Assembly (NCBI RefSeq): GCF_000159695.1
Contig: NZ_CM000955.1
Location: 1,838,524 to 1,902,523, forward strand
Direction: 5' to 3'
Origin: Finegoldia magna ATCC 53516
GTDB lineage: Bacteria > Bacillota > Clostridia > Tissierellales > Peptoniphilaceae
DNA: 64,000 bases
A program made the position numbers and the translations under genes. This document shows positions 36,878-46,084 of the stretch, piece after piece. Below the pieces are notes generated by a model, which saw only the letters and a list, made by a program, of their open reading frames with translations, searched no databases and was not told the DNA's origin. How positions within the stretch are numbered: the stretch's first letter is position 1; the number at the start of each line of letters is the position of its first letter.

Positions 36878-38014
36878 CTAATCTTCAACCTTTATTTCTT
36901 GATTATCTTTCAAATCTTTTACTTTAGAAATAATTTTATCACCAGATTTTAATCCAGAAATCACAGTATAAGAATTAGAATTTTTTTCAAGTTGAACTTC
37001 TTTTTTTACAGCTTTTGAATCTTTGTACTCAAAGACATAGTATTTAGAATCTTCTTCTTTTACCATGTCTTTGCCAAGTTCAATCTTGTCTGATTTTTTC
37101 CTAACTTGAACATTAAATCCAATGTGTATAGGTTTTTGTGTTTTGATTTTAAATACAAAATTTGAAGAATTACTTCCAGATTGTTCTGTCATATTTTGCA
37201 TTTGATTAGCTTCAAATGATCCAGCCTGACTTTCTGGAGTATTGGAAATCTCTACCACAGTTCCTTTTGTTTTTTCATCCCCGTTAATAGGAATTACTTC
37301 AACCTCATCATTTTCTTTTAATTTGTTGTAGTCGTATTCAGAAATATTTCCTTCAATAATATTTTCATCGCTTGTGACTTCAATCAATGCTCCTTGACTC
37401 ATCGGATTATCAATATTTTTGTCATTAACTTTACAAACTCCAGCAATTGTAGCCTTGATTGTTTTTCTTGAACTTTCTTTTAAATCATTAAGTTGTTTTC
37501 TTTGTAATTCTACTTGGTCAAGTGCTTGTTTGTAAGCTCTATTGGATTGATTAAGTGTCGGCTCCATTTGGTCAATTTGCATTTCCAATTCTGGAGAAAA
37601 AGTTTCGTTATATTTTTCTACTAATTTATTGTAGGATTTGTATGTGCTATTTCTATCTTCAAGTGCATAATTTGCTTGACTTTTTGCTTGTTCCAATTGC
37701 ATTTCCATTTGATCAATTTGTTTTTCAACTTCCTTGTTCACAAAGGTAATCAGTGAATCTCCTTTTTTAACAGATTGACCAGTTTTCACATGAACTTTTT
37801 CAACCTCACCATAAGCTTGATTGTTGTAAACTTGTTGTGCATCTCCAGTTTTTGATATTGCACTGAACACCAAATCACTTCCTGCAGATACTGTATACAA
37901 GCTATACTTAGTTTCGTTTTTCTTATTAGCTTTAACTAATTTAAAGACCAATCCTCCAACACAGGCTAAAGCAATTATGGCTAAAATAATTGCAAATTTT
38001 TTATTATTTTTCAT
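36878..38014 (-). CDS. HlyD/MacA-like membrane-fusion protein
   Basis: 378 residues. One N-terminal membrane anchor (FAIILAIIALACVGGLVFKLV), a lipoyl-like half motif (VHVKTGQSVKKGDSLITF), a coiled-coil of about 100 residues (QIDQMEMQLEQAKSQ through VELQRKQLNDLKES) and beta-barrel domains. In Gram-positives such adaptors form extracellular parts of MacAB-like exporters. First gene of its operon, behind a near-consensus promoter. Confidence 0.88.
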   Translation of the reverse strand: MKNNKKFAIILAIIALACVGGLVFKLVKANKKNETKYSLYTVSAGSDLVFSAISKTGDAQQVYNNQAYGEVEKVHVKTGQSVKKGDSLITFVNKEVEKQIDQMEMQLEQAKSQANYALEDRNSTYKSYNKLVEKYNETFSPELEMQIDQMEPTLNQSNRAYKQALDQVELQRKQLNDLKESSRKTIKATIAGVCKVNDKNIDNPMSQGALIEVTSDENIIEGNISEYDYNKLKENDEVEVIPINGDEKTKGTVVEISNTPESQAGSFEANQMQNMTEQSGSNSSNFVFKIKTQKPIHIGFNVQVRKKSDKIELGKDMVKEEDSKYYVFEYKDSKAVKKEVQLEKNSNSYTVISGLKSGDKIISKVKDLKDNQEIKVED

Positions 38015-38044
38015 ACGACCTCCTAATTGTATCTCTGTAATACT

Positions 38045-38073
38045 ATTATAATACAGCGTAACTAATTAGTCAA
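38045..38073 (-). promoter_or_regulatory. Strong sigma-A promoter of the MacAB-like operon
   Basis: On the minus strand TTGACT (38068-38073) and TATAAT (38045-38050) are 17 bases apart. The -35 lies inside the last codons of pepD if read the other way round from the gene map: pepD runs on the same strand and starts further right, so this promoter overlaps the pepD 3' flank only by position. The 10-bp palindrome ACTAATTAGT overlaps the -35 and could be an operator. Confidence 0.75.
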
Positions 38074-39459
38074 CATATTCAAAATTTTATTGTAGAATTT
38101 AATAAATCTCTCTAAAGATTCAATATCTAATCTTTCTTTTGTTGTGTGTACATCGTACATTGTAGGTCCAATTGAAATGCAATCAATGTTTTTATATTTC
38201 TCTGCAAACACCCCACATTCAAGTCCAGCGTGTATAACTTTAACATCTATTTCTTTGTCGTTTACTTTTGAGAAAGCTTTCTTTGCTACTTCCATTAGCT
38301 CTGAGTTTTCATTAAATTGCCAAGTAGGATAATAATTGTAATCGAAGGCTATTGCGTTGAATTTATTTGCTTTTGAAACTATATCTTCTCTCAGCTCAAC
38401 TAATTTGTCGTGATTTGAAGATCGCGTAGACAATATGATTTCGAATTTATCATCCAAAGAATTAACAATCGCCAAATTGCAGGATGTTTCAACTGTTTCA
38501 TCAAGTCCTTCGATGTAAGAAATCACACCAGAGTTTAATTCTCCAATTATATCAGATAAATTTTCTGTTGTTCTTTTATCTAAACATTTTTGTGCATTTA
38601 CTTGTTCAATTACAAGCTTCAAATCCTTATCAAAATCTTCCAAATCAATCTTAGAGATAAATTCTTCTGACTTTTTGCTAATTGAATCAACAGATTCATC
38701 TGTAGATAAAATTAATTCTGCATTTGTAGGAATTGCATTGTCTTTTGTACCACCCTTAAAATCACAGATATAATAATCATCTAATGATTCCAAGAATTCA
38801 AACACAACCTTGATTGCATTTTTGTGGTTCTTATCAATTTCCATTCCAGAGTGTCCGCCTTTAAGTCCTTTTACAGAAATTTTGTAAAAATTAGACAAAC
38901 TATCTGAAACGTAATTTTTGTCTATTTCAACATTGACATTTTCTCCACCACTGCTGCCTACAATCAATTCATTTTCATCTTCTGAATCTATGTTAATGAA
39001 ATATTTTCCAGACAAATCAAAATCAAAATTCATCGCACCACTCATATCAACCTCTTCACTTGTAGTCACTACAGCTTCTATTTGAGGAAGTTTGTTGTTG
39101 GATGTCAAAGTAGCCATAGCTATGGCAAGGCCAATTCCATTGTCTGCGCCAAGGCTTGTCTTGTCAGCAAACATGAATCCATCTTTTTCTATGATTTTAA
39201 TTCCATTGTCAAAATCATACTCTTCATCAGAAACGCAAACCATATCCATGTGTGCTTGAAGAATTATTCCTGGTTTATCTTCCAAACTTTTGTCTGATTC
39301 TCTTTTAATGTATATATTGTTGAACTTATCTCTTTTGCATTTCAAATTATTGTCGTGAGCAAATTTTTCCAAATAATCTGCAATCTTTTCTTCATGCTTT
39401 GAACATCTATTGATTTTAGAAAAATCTCTAAAATAATTTAATACAGTATTCTTATCCAC
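38062..39459 (-). CDS. pepD: Aminoacyl-histidine dipeptidase (M20, PepD)
   Basis: 465 residues. Metal and catalytic residues of the M20 family: LQAHMDMVC, GADNGIGLAIAM, TTSEEVDMSGAM with the catalytic Glu, and a late metal-binding His in VIHAGLECGVF. A lid/dimerisation domain sits between (ISVKGLKGGHSGMEI). It cleaves Xaa-His and other dipeptides in the cytoplasm. It starts in a one-base overlap with the YqeY-like gene stop. Its stop codon TAG lies within the promoter of the next operon. Confidence 0.92.
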   Translation of the reverse strand: MDKNTVLNYFRDFSKINRCSKHEEKIADYLEKFAHDNNLKCKRDKFNNIYIKRESDKSLEDKPGIILQAHMDMVCVSDEEYDFDNGIKIIEKDGFMFADKTSLGADNGIGLAIAMATLTSNNKLPQIEAVVTTSEEVDMSGAMNFDFDLSGKYFINIDSEDENELIVGSSGGENVNVEIDKNYVSDSLSNFYKISVKGLKGGHSGMEIDKNHKNAIKVVFEFLESLDDYYICDFKGGTKDNAIPTNAELILSTDESVDSISKKSEEFISKIDLEDFDKDLKLVIEQVNAQKCLDKRTTENLSDIIGELNSGVISYIEGLDETVETSCNLAIVNSLDDKFEIILSTRSSNHDKLVELREDIVSKANKFNAIAFDYNYYPTWQFNENSELMEVAKKAFSKVNDKEIDVKVIHAGLECGVFAEKYKNIDCISIGPTMYDVHTTKERLDIESLERFIKFYNKILNMLTN

Positions 39460-39905
39460 TACGCACCTATAATTTCTTGTACTATTTTGTTAACTGTCTT
39501 ACCATCAGTGTATTTGCCGTATTCTGCCATCATATACTTCATAATTTGTCCAATTGATTTGTTAGATTTTTCAAGAGAATTTTCTTCCATAAATTTTTCT
39601 ATGATTTCTCTTAATTTATCTTCGGAAATTTGTTCTGGAAGATAAGATTTGATTATTTCTATCTTTTGTTTTGTTTCTTCTATAGTTTCTACTCTGTCTT
39701 TTGGAGTTTGTTCCAAAGCATCCACAGTTTCTTTAAGTTCTTTCTTAACAAACGCAATTTGTTCATCATCTGTCAAATCTCTTTTCTTTTCCTTTTGTTC
39801 CAATAAAATGTTGCTCATCATCAAAGAAATTACTCCGGCTTTTAATTTATCCTTGTTCTTCATAGCTAACATTTTGTCTTTTCTTAATTTTTCAATTGTA
39901 CTCAT
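39459..39905 (-). CDS. YqeY/GatB-domain protein
   Basis: 148 residues from the ATG at 39905 (TAGGAGTGAAATT upstream); the open frame extends 6 codons to a TTG. Whole length matches YqeY: STIEKLRKDKMLAMKNKDK at the start, EIIKSYLPEQISEDKLREII in the middle and IGQIMKYMMAEYGKYTDGKTVNKIV at the end. Resembles the tRNA-binding tail of amidotransferase GatB; exact role unproven. Overlaps pepD by one base. Confidence 0.9.
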   Translation of the reverse strand: MSTIEKLRKDKMLAMKNKDKLKAGVISLMMSNILLEQKEKKRDLTDDEQIAFVKKELKETVDALEQTPKDRVETIEETKQKIEIIKSYLPEQISEDKLREIIEKFMEENSLEKSNKSIGQIMKYMMAEYGKYTDGKTVNKIVQEIIGA

Positions 39906-39915
39906 AATTTCACTC

Positions 39916-40545
39916 CTAACCAAAAATAAATGTAAAATAATAATTCATTCTGAACATATATATAGACCAATATGCGCATATTAGCCCAATAAAACTACCT
40001 ATTACGACATCCGTAAACCAATGTACTCCCAAAATAATTCTAGAAATGGCAATCATAAACGCAAACACAATGGCAATTAACATCGTCACGAAGAAAAATT
40101 TGTACCCATAACTTAGCACATAAGCAATTGTCAAATAAAAGCTCATACTAACGCAAGAATGACCACTTGGAAAAGAATATCCCATATAATTGATTCCACT
40201 TGTTACTTTTGGTCTTTTTCTTCTAAAAACAAATTTCAAAGTGTGAACTGCAATAACGCTAAGCATAACGCTCATTATTATAGCTGATGCTGATACATAA
40301 TTGTGTTGACTCACAGTAAAAAACACAATAGGTATACTTATAATCATAAGTGTTTCAACGTTACCAAATTTTGTGATTTTTGCCATCATCGCAATCAGGG
40401 AATTGTGTCCCATTTTAGTAAAATGTTCCTTTAATCTTCTATCCAAATTTGTTTCATTGTCTTTTAATACAACAAATCCAAGAAAAAAAGTAATCGATAA
40501 CAGAACAATACTACATATTATTACAAACCAATCGTATTTATCCAT
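39916..40545 (-). CDS. PAP2-family membrane phosphatase (first copy)
   Basis: 209 residues, about six membrane helices. The three phosphatase motifs are FRRKRPKV (KxxxxxxRP type), SFPSGHSCVSMSF and SRIILGVHWFTDVVIG, with catalytic His residues in motifs 2 and 3. Likely dephosphorylates undecaprenyl pyrophosphate or a lipid phosphate at the outer face of the membrane. Ten bases upstream of the YqeY-like gene. Confidence 0.85.
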   Translation of the reverse strand: MDKYDWFVIICSIVLLSITFFLGFVVLKDNETNLDRRLKEHFTKMGHNSLIAMMAKITKFGNVETLMIISIPIVFFTVSQHNYVSASAIIMSVMLSVIAVHTLKFVFRRKRPKVTSGINYMGYSFPSGHSCVSMSFYLTIAYVLSYGYKFFFVTMLIAIVFAFMIAISRIILGVHWFTDVVIGSFIGLICAYWSIYMFRMNYYFTFIFG

Positions 40546-40627
40546 TTTAAATCCTTCCTTTAATACTTCATATTAAATTTTATACCAACCAAGTTCAAAT
40601 GTATAGTAGGAAGACCTCCAATTAAAA

Positions 40628-40657
40628 ATGAACCATAAAAATAAATCTATAGTTCAT
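40628..40657 (-). terminator. Terminator at the end of the second PAP2 gene
   Basis: ATGAACYATA inverted repeat (40628-40637, 40648-40657) with one wobble pair, overlapping the stop codon and followed on the minus strand by TTTTTAATT. Confidence 0.6.
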
Positions 40658-41282
40658 CTAAATTTTTATTTGATTTTATTATATATTTTTCTGCCACGAA
40701 AATCGTAGCTAAATAACACACATATCCCACTAACATTCCAAAAAACACATCAGTTGGCCAATGCACTCCCACAACAAGCCTACTAAAAGCAATTACAAAT
40801 GGAATTATTCGCAAATAAATGAATTTGTAATTTTTCAAACTGCATAACAAATAACTCAGAGTAAAATAAAAGCTTGTACTTACCAAACTATGACCGCTGA
40901 CATAACTGTAACCACCTTGTTCTATTTTGAAAAAATCTAACGGTCTTACTCTCACAAAACTATATTTGTACACATTCATAACTAAAAGACCTATCAAACA
41001 AGACATTAATGTTATTGAAAAAAATGAATTTTTGCCAATACGTTTTGAATAATATAAGCTAACTGCCAATATTAAAAAATACGTGCTGAAATTTCCGAGT
41101 ATTGTGAATGATTTGAAGATATAAAAAGTAAAATTATCTGTAAGATTTTGTGCAAAATTCATTATTTTAGGTTCAAATGATAGACCAGATTGTTTTCTAA
41201 TAAAAAAACCAAAAATCAACGAAGTTACAAGAATTGCCGCTGACAAATATATTTTTTTCTCGTTTATTACTTTTCCAATCAT
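40647..41282 (-). CDS. PAP2-family membrane phosphatase (second copy)
   Basis: 211 residues, six membrane helices. Motifs VRVRPLDFF, SYVSGHSLVSTSF and SRLVVGVHWPTDVFFG. Related in layout to the copy at 39916 but clearly diverged, so an old duplication or separate lineage. Its start overlaps the MoeA-like stop by 4 bases, which couples it to that gene rather than to the other PAP2. Confidence 0.85.
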   Translation of the reverse strand: MIGKVINEKKIYLSAAILVTSLIFGFFIRKQSGLSFEPKIMNFAQNLTDNFTFYIFKSFTILGNFSTYFLILAVSLYYSKRIGKNSFFSITLMSCLIGLLVMNVYKYSFVRVRPLDFFKIEQGGYSYVSGHSLVSTSFYFTLSYLLCSLKNYKFIYLRIIPFVIAFSRLVVGVHWPTDVFFGMLVGYVCYLATIFVAEKYIIKSNKNLDEL

Positions 41283-42304
41283 AACCCTTTACCATATTCA
41301 CAATTTGGGAAGTGACACTCTGAACATTGCATACAAAATCCACCATAACCCAAACTATTAATCATATCTTTTGTAACTTTAATATTTGCAAAAATATAAG
41401 GCAATATTATATCGAATACTGTAGACTTGTTGAACATAACACATCCTGGAAGTCCCATTATTGCGGTGTCGTTTTTGTAAGCCAACATAAACATCGCTCC
41501 TGGTAGTACAGGAGAACCGTAAGTTATCACTTCTGCCTTGGAATCTTTTATAGCTTTTGGTGTCATATCATCTGGATCGACGCTCATTCCACCTGAAACC
41601 AAAATTATATCGGATTTGTTTTCTAGTGCCTTATTAATTTCTCGTGTAATATTTTCACTATTATCGTCGACTATGACGTGATTTATTACTTCACAATTGT
41701 AATCCTTCATTTTTTGTTTTAACACAGGTCCAAATTGATCTTTGATTAGACCTTTGTACACTTCAGATCCTGTCGTAATGATTGAACATTTTTTTGTCTT
41801 ATCAAATGGAATGATTTCCAAAATAGGAACACCATTCATTATTTTCTTAGCTTCATCCATTATTTTTTCTTTTGTGAAAAGCGGGATAATTCTCATTCCA
41901 GCAATTTTTTGTCCTTTTCTTACTGGTTGATTGCCAAGAACAGTTGCAATGGATATGTCATCAATTGAATTTAACTTGAATAACCTATCTCTGTCGACTT
42001 TCAAAAATCCATCCACATCAGAAACTATTTCTATCTTGCCTTCTTTTATATCAGATGAATGCATATGTTCATTAATACAAATATCTTTCAAAATAATTGC
42101 ACAATCATTTTCGTGTAAATCATCATCTTCCAATTCCATAACATAAATATGTTCCTTGCCCATACTTAGAAGAACAGGAATATCTCCTTCTGTAATAACG
42201 TGACCTTTTTTAAAAGCTCTCTCCTTGACCACGTCTTTTACAATTCTAGTCATATCGTGCGGTAAAATGTGACCTACCGCATCCTCAGTTCTAACTACTT
42301 TCAT
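41279..42304 (-). CDS. MoeA-like molybdopterin-binding domain protein with C-terminal cysteine cluster
   Basis: 341 residues. The C-terminal two thirds hold a MoCF_biosynth fold: CSIITTGSEVYKG, DIILVSGGMSVDPDDMTP and IMGLPGCVMFNKSTVFD. The N-terminal part resembles a MoeA-type swapped domain but is shorter than MoeA (about 400). The end is CMQCSECHFPNCEYGKGL, a Cys-x2-Cys-x2-Cys-x5-Cys set that looks metal- or cluster-binding. No other molybdenum cofactor gene is in the window. Role uncertain: cofactor insertion for an unlinked enzyme is plausible. Confidence 0.75.
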   Translation of the reverse strand: MKVVRTEDAVGHILPHDMTRIVKDVVKERAFKKGHVITEGDIPVLLSMGKEHIYVMELEDDDLHENDCAIILKDICINEHMHSSDIKEGKIEIVSDVDGFLKVDRDRLFKLNSIDDISIATVLGNQPVRKGQKIAGMRIIPLFTKEKIMDEAKKIMNGVPILEIIPFDKTKKCSIITTGSEVYKGLIKDQFGPVLKQKMKDYNCEVINHVIVDDNSENITREINKALENKSDIILVSGGMSVDPDDMTPKAIKDSKAEVITYGSPVLPGAMFMLAYKNDTAIMGLPGCVMFNKSTVFDIILPYIFANIKVTKDMINSLGYGGFCMQCSECHFPNCEYGKGL

Positions 42305-42375
42305 TTAAAAACCCCTCTTAATTGATATTCCTATTTTATCACGAAATCATTATTTTTTAAAACACACAACGAAAA

Positions 42376-42395
42376 AACTGGAGTTTCCTCCAGTT
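42376..42395 (-). terminator. Terminator of the bce-like operon
   Basis: AACTGGAG-TTTC-CTCCAGTT perfect hairpin with TTTTTTCG on the minus strand, directly after the BceB-like stop. Confidence 0.85.
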
Positions 42396-44350
42396 TATTC
42401 TTCTTCGCTTACCAAATCATAGTAGACTTTACTTGTTATTTTAAATATTATGAAATACACTGCAATTATTATAGCTACTGATATTGCAAATGGAATCGCA
42501 AATTCAGATATACTTCTTACCCCGAACAATCCCGATAATTGATACAACATTTTTGATGCAACAGCAGAGTGAATAACTGCCACAAAAAGCGGTAGGAAGA
42601 ACATCCAATAAATTTGTTGTGATGATGTCTTTTTTATCATTTTGTTTGACAGTCCAACTTTTTTCATAGTTTGAATGTTTTTTCTATCTTCAATTCCTTC
42701 TGACAAATGCTTGTAATACGCAATTATAGAAGTTCCAATTAATAAAACAAAACTTATGATGAAACCAATGTACAAGAATGCTCCAAACATAGTGTACACA
42801 GCGGACTTTGTTTCTTGTCTAGATACAAATTGAAGAGAATTGTCTTTTGAGATAAATTCTTTTCCATCTAGTTTTTTGTCCGAATCTAAAAAGTAAGATA
42901 CCGCTACTTCTAATGGTTTATATCCTGCATCATTTTTCATTGGCATTTTGAAATCATTGCAAAATCTTACCAAATCCTCATCAGTTTTCACTACGACGTA
43001 AAACATATCCACAGCAATATTTCTTCCTTCAAGCTCATCGATTTTTTTGAATTTATAATCAGCACTTCCTAAAGTTATCTTATCTGATGTTATATATTTC
43101 ATATAATTTGAATTCAATAAAATTTCTCCGTCGTTCAAAGAATAATTCTTGGAAAATTCATTGTTAAATGAATCCAAAGTTTGAATCATAATATAGACAG
43201 GCTTGGTATTATTCTTTCCCATTTTAGAAAATTTATTGCCATCAAGGTTTGCAAACATCATTGTACTAACTTGATAATAATCATTTTTAGGATTTGTTTT
43301 TTCTGTGACTAAACTTTTTAATCTAGTTTTTTCTTTTTCGATATTTTTAGAAAAATTCTTATCTGGTGTGATCGTTCCAGTTAATTTGTAATCTCTGTTT
43401 GTTGTTGAGTTTACAACTTTTTCTGCACTGTTGTAAATCGCCATTGTAGTCGACAACGATACTACAACTCCTGTACATAAAATTGCAATACTGGCTAAAC
43501 CAACAGCATTTGATTTCATTCTGTAAAGCATTCCAGAAACTGTAATAAAATTTTTCGATTTGTAGAAGAAATTCTTGTTTTTCTTCATCATTTTTAGTAC
43601 AAAAATAGTTACTGCAACAAAACCAAAATACGTTCCAAACAATACAAGTAGACTTGCCACGAAAAACATCAACAAGCTTTCCAAGCTTCCTTCGATTGTC
43701 AACGCAATGTAATAACCAATTGCTGTTAGAATTATTGCTAAAATGAAAAATACTACTTTGACTTTTGGTTCAGATTCCGATTTTTGTCCTTTTGCAAATA
43801 AATCCCTAGTTGTAGCAGATTTTATATTTAATATATCGTAGATAAATGTTACCACGCTAATTACAAGATTAAATGCCAGTGACAATATAACTGCTTTGGT
43901 TGAGATTCCAAACTGCATTATGCTGAAATTTTCTTGCATCAATTTTCCAACTGCCAAGAACAATACTTTTCCTAATGTAATCCCAAAAACTATTGTTAGG
44001 ATTGAAATAATCACAAAAAACATCGACTTTTCTTTTAGCAAAATTCTATTGATGTGTTTGTTCTCCAATCCAAAAACACGATACAATCCAAATTCTTGAA
44101 ATCTTCTTTTTATCAAAAACCTATTCGCATACATAATAATCGCAAATGTAAATATCGATATTATAATCGATCCGAATACTATTATCGTTCCAAATTCGTC
44201 TTGTTGCATAACATATTTGTTATCTAATAAAGATATCATTATGAACAAAATCGCCACCATAATACTTGTTGATAAAATATATGGAATATTTACAATTTTG
44301 TTTGCTTTTAAGTTTTTGAGAGCAAATTTTGTAGATAACTTAGAATTCAT
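42395..44350 (-). CDS. BceB-like ABC transporter permease (antimicrobial peptide resistance)
   Basis: 651 residues, the usual BceB size. Opens with FALKNLKANKIVNIPYILST, then about ten membrane helices in FtsX-like groups. A large extracellular domain of about 200 residues lies between helices 7 and 8 (roughly 300-510, KLTGTITPDKNFSKNIEKE onward), the peptide-sensing domain of this family. In Bce systems the permease both removes peptides such as bacitracin from lipid II-cycle intermediates and activates the partner kinase. Overlaps the ATPase gene by 11 bases. Confidence 0.88.
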   Translation of the reverse strand: MNSKLSTKFALKNLKANKIVNIPYILSTSIMVAILFIMISLLDNKYVMQQDEFGTIIVFGSIIISIFTFAIIMYANRFLIKRRFQEFGLYRVFGLENKHINRILLKEKSMFFVIISILTIVFGITLGKVLFLAVGKLMQENFSIMQFGISTKAVILSLAFNLVISVVTFIYDILNIKSATTRDLFAKGQKSESEPKVKVVFFILAIILTAIGYYIALTIEGSLESLLMFFVASLLVLFGTYFGFVAVTIFVLKMMKKNKNFFYKSKNFITVSGMLYRMKSNAVGLASIAILCTGVVVSLSTTMAIYNSAEKVVNSTTNRDYKLTGTITPDKNFSKNIEKEKTRLKSLVTEKTNPKNDYYQVSTMMFANLDGNKFSKMGKNNTKPVYIMIQTLDSFNNEFSKNYSLNDGEILLNSNYMKYITSDKITLGSADYKFKKIDELEGRNIAVDMFYVVVKTDEDLVRFCNDFKMPMKNDAGYKPLEVAVSYFLDSDKKLDGKEFISKDNSLQFVSRQETKSAVYTMFGAFLYIGFIISFVLLIGTSIIAYYKHLSEGIEDRKNIQTMKKVGLSNKMIKKTSSQQIYWMFFLPLFVAVIHSAVASKMLYQLSGLFGVRSISEFAIPFAISVAIIIAVYFIIFKITSKVYYDLVSEEE

Positions 44351-45104
44351 TATCTACACCTCTATTATTTATGACAGATAATGACTCATTTATTCTTTGC
44401 ATAAATTCATTGTTGTCGCTATTTCCCTTGTAAATTTCATGGAACACAACACCATCTTTTATGAAAATTACTCTGTTAGAAAACGAAGCTGCCTTCACAG
44501 AATGAGTTACCATCAATATAGTTTGTCCTAATTTATTGATTTTTGTGAATAAATCAAGTATCATATCTGATGATTTTGAATCCAATGCCCCTGTAGGTTC
44601 ATCTGCCAATATCAAATCCGGTTTTGTAATCAAAGCTCTTGCAATCGCAATTCTTTGCCTTTGTCCACCACTAATCTCATAAGGATATTTGCCCACAAAA
44701 GATTCAATTCCCAATAATCCTTGGATTTCAGACAATCTTTGCTCCATTTCTTTTGGCTTATAATCTGAAAGTACCATTGGCAAAAATATATTGTCTTTGT
44801 TTGAGAAAATATCCAATAAATTAAAATCTTGAAATACAAATCCAAGCTTTTCCCTTCTGAACTTTGCAACTTCCGATTCTTTTAATGTGGATATATCTTT
44901 GCCATTTAACACAACCTTTCCATTAGTTTGCTTATCTAATGTTGATATTACATTAAGTAAAGTTGTTTTACCTGAACCTGATTCCCCCATTATTGCTATA
45001 AATTCATTCTTTTCTACAGAAAAATTCACATCTTTTAATGCTACTGTTTCAACATTTTTCGTTTTGTATACTTTTCTTACGTTGTTTAATTCTAAAATAT
45101 TCAT
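44340..45104 (-). CDS. BceA-like ABC transporter ATPase
   Basis: 254 residues from the ATG at 45104, preceded by GGAGGGTG that overlaps the rejected longer start. Walker A GESGSGKTTLL, Q-loop FVFQDFNLLD, signature ISGGQRQRIAIARAL, Walker B LILADEPTGALD. Partner of the 651-residue permease. A BceR-type operator lies 77 bases upstream of its start. Confidence 0.92.
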   Translation of the reverse strand: MNILELNNVRKVYKTKNVETVALKDVNFSVEKNEFIAIMGESGSGKTTLLNVISTLDKQTNGKVVLNGKDISTLKESEVAKFRREKLGFVFQDFNLLDIFSNKDNIFLPMVLSDYKPKEMEQRLSEIQGLLGIESFVGKYPYEISGGQRQRIAIARALITKPDLILADEPTGALDSKSSDMILDLFTKINKLGQTILMVTHSVKAASFSNRVIFIKDGVVFHEIYKGNSDNNEFMQRINESLSVINNRGVDNEF

Positions 45105-45180
45105 AACACCCTCCATAACTATATGTTAAATGAATTTAGAAAAAGTAGCATTTATCTAAACTAACAAAAATCATTCAATC

Positions 45181-45194
45181 TTACAAATTTGTAA
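45181..45194 (-). promoter_or_regulatory. BceR-type operator upstream of bceA
   Basis: TTACA-AATT-TGTAA, an exact match to the TnACA-N4-TGTAA box described for BceR-like regulators. It is the core of a perfect 22-base palindrome at 45177-45198, which overlaps the end of the kinase gene. On the minus strand TTGAAT follows at once, with GATAAA 16 bases later, so the site sits directly upstream of a -35, as expected for an activator. Confidence 0.8.
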
Positions 45195-45196
45195 GA

Positions 45197-46084
45197 TTAG
45201 TTATTCACAATTATATAAAATTTACTACCTTGACCTACGACAGAGTCGACTTTCAAAGTTATTTCCAGTTTATCTGCTATAGATTTTGCCAAATACAATC
45301 CCAAACCACTTGATTTTTGTTTTAATCTTCCATTAAATCCAGAATATCCTTTATCAAAAATTCTATTGATATCTTCTTCTGGAATTCCTATTCCGTGATC
45401 TTCTATTAAAATCACGACATCATTATCTTTTTTGAATGAATCTATGATAATCTGTGAATTTTCAGAATATTTAATCGCATTAGATAGGATTTGCTCCAAT
45501 AAAACACTTAACCATTTGCTATCTGTAATGCATTTTAAGCCATTTTTTCTAAAATCCAAACTAATATGTGAGTTGATGAACAAAAGTGAGTATTTTTTGA
45601 CTAAAATATTCAGCAAATTATCCACATCGACAACGCTTATATCCAGGTCTTTTTCGTGCAAATTTAGCTTCAAATAATTTATAGCCATATTCGTGTAATT
45701 GTCGATTGATTTAAGTTGCATTTTCATTTCTGTATTATCTTCTGTCAAAATTTCCAAGCAAGTTATCGGTGTTTTAATCTGGTGTACCCACATAGAAAAA
45801 TATTCTTGGATATCTTTTTGCCATGAAATATACTGATTTCTATTATTTTCAATTTGCATTTCCAAATCTTCTATTTTCTCATCTTTTGACAAGTCTTTTT
45901 GAAAATCTAGGTATTTAATTACCAAATAAATTAAAAATACTATCAAACATATTTCAAAGCCTTGTACGAACACTTTTATATCAACATTGTTCAAATAACA
46001 GACCATAAAATAAATAGCATTTATTGATACAAAAAATAAAATAGACTTGAGGTTTTTCTTCAAAAAACACATTAACTTACTCAT
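45197..46084 (-). CDS. BceS-like intramembrane-sensing histidine kinase
   Basis: 295 residues from the ATG at 46084, with GGAAGAG 6 bases upstream; a longer start at 46102 is possible. Two close membrane helices (about 12-30 and 37-60) with almost no extracellular loop, the mark of BceS kinases. Phosphoacceptor His101 in MWVHQIKTPITCLE, N-box EQILSNAIKYSE, G1 EDHGIGIPEED, G2 SSGLGLYLAKSI. It overlaps the regulator gene by 8 bases. It probably senses through the BceAB transporter rather than alone. Confidence 0.9.
   Translation of the reverse strand: MSKLMCFLKKNLKSILFFVSINAIYFMVCYLNNVDIKVFVQGFEICLIVFLIYLVIKYLDFQKDLSKDEKIEDLEMQIENNRNQYISWQKDIQEYFSMWVHQIKTPITCLEILTEDNTEMKMQLKSIDNYTNMAINYLKLNLHEKDLDISVVDVDNLLNILVKKYSLLFINSHISLDFRKNGLKCITDSKWLSVLLEQILSNAIKYSENSQIIIDSFKKDNDVVILIEDHGIGIPEEDINRIFDKGYSGFNGRLKQKSSGLGLYLAKSIADKLEITLKVDSVVGQGSKFYIIVNN

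Noticed and set aside
39916..41282. Recent tandem duplication of the two PAP2 genes
   Set aside because: The proteins share only the phosphatase motifs, differ elsewhere, and belong to different overlapping gene pairs.
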